DNA from: Carex sylvatica
Taxonomy: Eukaryota > Streptophyta > Magnoliopsida > Poales > Cyperaceae
Assembly (NCBI GenBank): GCA_964058845.1
Contig: CAXKVR010000921.1
Coordinates: forward strand, 1 to 18,640
Reading direction: 5' to 3'
DNA length: 18,640 bases
Shown: positions 16,749-18,640 of the stretch, piece after piece
How positions within the stretch are numbered: the first letter of the stretch is position 1
How the letters are laid out: each line of letters starts with the position of its first letter
The notes under the pieces: model-generated
Databases searched by the model: none
What the model was told of the DNA's origin: nothing
What the model saw: only the letters and a program-made list of their open reading frames with translations
Position numbers and translations under genes: made by a program

Positions 16749-18640
16749 TCATTTCTTCTGTAGTAGGATCAAGCAAATGAAGGCAATGATCCTGAATAAA
16801 AGGCCATAGAGAAAGAGCACCGTCAGACAAAGAGCCCAGTGGTTAATATCATAGTTGTATTTAAACAGTATTGCGCATCTAGTTATCAGCCATACGCCTG
16901 AGTAACTGTCACCAATAAAGAGAAACAAAGATCAGCAGAGTTCAGTATATAAAGTAGATTAATTTTGGCAGAATTACAACATCTGTATGACTAGTAAAAG
17001 AAAGAAATATATGAAGACCTTTTTGCGTTTGCAATGACGAATCCTTCAAGAGCCCATTTTGGGTAGCATAAATCAGCTATCCATTTCGGAGTACTGCCTT
17101 GCGTTGGTAGCAAGGTTAACACAACAGGAAGCAGAGCAGACCACTGAAAAAGAAATCAGAGGCGCTTTTTTTTAAATCAAAAGAAATTATAATAGAAGGA
17201 ACACTTTGATAGGTTTTTAATAATTAATTTGTTGCAAGCGTTATTATAATTCATGGTCGCATAACTACTGGAACTGAATTTACCAAAGTCAATAATATTT
17301 GCATTTTCTGATAATTGATATTCACTGTTATCTTAAACTAAATTAAGATAAAAGAAAGAAGCATATTCATGGAAAGTATTGTCTTACCAATTGCGCAGAT
17401 GCTGGTTTGAAACATATAGCAAAGGTGTAACCGACACCAGTCACACAATACACAAGTGCAACCATAACTGCAAAGTTATTGAGAAAGGTCGATCTTGGAT
17501 TGTTGAAGAAATAAAACATGGAAAGATACACCACAGGCTTTACAATAGTGTTGAAATGATCAACTGTGTCCTTTGCTAAGAAATAGGCAAGAGAACTCAT
17601 GCCAGATGCCCTCTCTCTCCAGTACTGCAACTGGTCCTGTGAAAATGACTTCAATGCCGCAATCTTACAGAGAAGAGCTGTCAAAAGTAAAAGTTTGAGG
17701 GAAAACAATTATAATAAGTCAAACTTTCTTATTTTCAAACTTGGGTTCGTGATAAAATTCAACTAAAAGTTCACTTGAATCTTTCTTAGTGCTTAAAAAC
17801 ATCAGAAATGGTCCTATTATAATATTCACGGTTTATGTCCAAATAAGTATTCTATCATCTGATTATCCAGGTTTATGATTCAAGTCCTTATAAAATGGGG
17901 TAATAAGTAACAAAGTCAAAAATTAGAACTTACATATAGCAATTATCGTGTAAACGTATCCGGGTATTCCAAAATTCGCGTCTTTGAGTCTAGCAATTGT
18001 GCCTAAGCATGTACCAGCAAGACACAGTATTAAGTAATCAATTCCTTGCCCTTGACCATCCCGTAGGCGTTGCTTCACAACTCTGGTATTCAAAGATAAA
18101 CTTGTTAGTTCCTGTGATTATAATTTATAAATACAGTAAAGAAGATTTACAAAATGTACAAATATGAGCAGTAATATGAATAAAATATTACCTTCCCAAA
18201 TAGTATCTATACTGTTTCAGGACGCCAAGTGTTTTTCTATTAGTCAAATCATTTGATTTCTTGAAAAAACCCTTCTTATGTGTATCATCATTTCGAGAAT
18301 ATCTGGCATTAGCCCAGACTTCATCTGTAACAGACTCCCCAGATTCTGATCTCATAGAACCAAGCTCGCTGCTTCTATTGGAACCGTTCATTTCCTCCAG
18401 ATCCCCTTCCATGTCTTTCGGTACGTCATACCCATTGTGCAATATCCATTGGAGAGGAAGGTGTTTGATATCGATCTGTGCGTTTGACTTAACTATTCCT
18501 TCTAACACATCAATGAAATAATCTGGGGGGTTCATTCGATCTGGTACGTTCAATCCGAGCATGGAGAAGTACCCTTCTACTTTGTCAATTGATCCATGGT
18601 ATACTGTTAAACCTCCTTTAGCCAGAAATATGATGTCATC
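16749..18640 (-). CDS. ABCG half-transporter, ABCG24/ABCG28-like, 3' part (5 exons, partial)
   Basis: Exons on the minus strand: 18640-18192 (continues off the window), 18082-17934, 17677-17388, 17143-17019 and 16905-16749 (TGA at 16751-16749). All introns are GT-AG and phases join cleanly, giving 389 residues. The first exon starts in the segment after the nucleotide-binding domain ([17 protein letters not shown]) and has the [12 protein letters not shown] motif, then an acidic, serine-rich linker. The rest is the transmembrane domain: [111 protein letters not shown] and a last helix ending LILLQKK. This matches the Arabidopsis ABCG24/ABCG28 (WBC) subgroup as I remember it. Members are membrane ATP-driven half-size exporters that must dimerise; ABCG28 acts in pollen tubes, but the substrate of this copy is unknown. 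Walker A, Walker B and signature motifs and the N-terminal region lie outside the window. It appears intact where visible. Confidence 0.92.

Overview
This is plant nuclear DNA, almost certainly from a eudicot. The evidence is one spliced host gene with canonical GT-AG introns, LTR retrotransposons primed by initiator tRNA-Met, several hAT-type DNA elements, a tRNA-derived SINE and a block of plastid DNA. The repeat types would fit an asterid such as a member of the Solanaceae, but nothing here proves the family. Most of the window is layered transposable elements in AT-rich spacer. Two host genes can be supported: a small secreted cysteine-rich peptide gene (8434-8676, minus) and the 3' part of an ABCG half-transporter (16749 to the window end, minus).

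Layout. Positions 1-4509 look like one composite. A hAT-like terminus ends at 4509, with CGGGT-rich subterminal repeats and AT-rich CTAAC low-complexity DNA behind it. A 2721-bp solo LTR of a Ty3/gypsy element (317-3037, probably Tekay/Del-like) sits inside the low-complexity DNA, flanked by a perfect 5-bp duplication CTAAC. Positions 4510-8290 are AT-rich spacer holding a 68-bp tandem triplication (4972-5167), a fold-back MITE (6467-6863) and a 758-bp non-autonomous hAT element with a perfect 8-bp duplication (7194-7951). The peptide gene follows, with a TATA box and a small 5'UTR intron. Next come a SINE with its target duplication (9676-9804) and a 187-bp hAT MITE with a perfect 8-bp duplication (10196-10382).

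Positions 10446-15870 are a decayed Ty1/copia element on the minus strand (3' LTR 10446-10760, 5' LTR 14269-15870, duplication AAATT). It has lost the gag core, carries stops and frameshifts in pol, and has a mutated RT active site and a G-run expansion inside the integrase DNGGE motif. Its 5' LTR is interrupted by 1289 bp of plastid rpoB (14556-15844), placed in the loop of an LTR palindrome with loss of 2 bp. The other LTR lacks the insert, so the plastid DNA arrived after retrotransposition. The rpoB fragment is open throughout but differs at many residues from the tobacco and rice plastid proteins as I remember them, so its donor is an open question.

The ABCG gene model (five exons, 389 residues present) has consistent phases and complete membrane segments and looks functional. 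I found no CRISPR array, rRNA, genuine tRNA gene or operon-like system.
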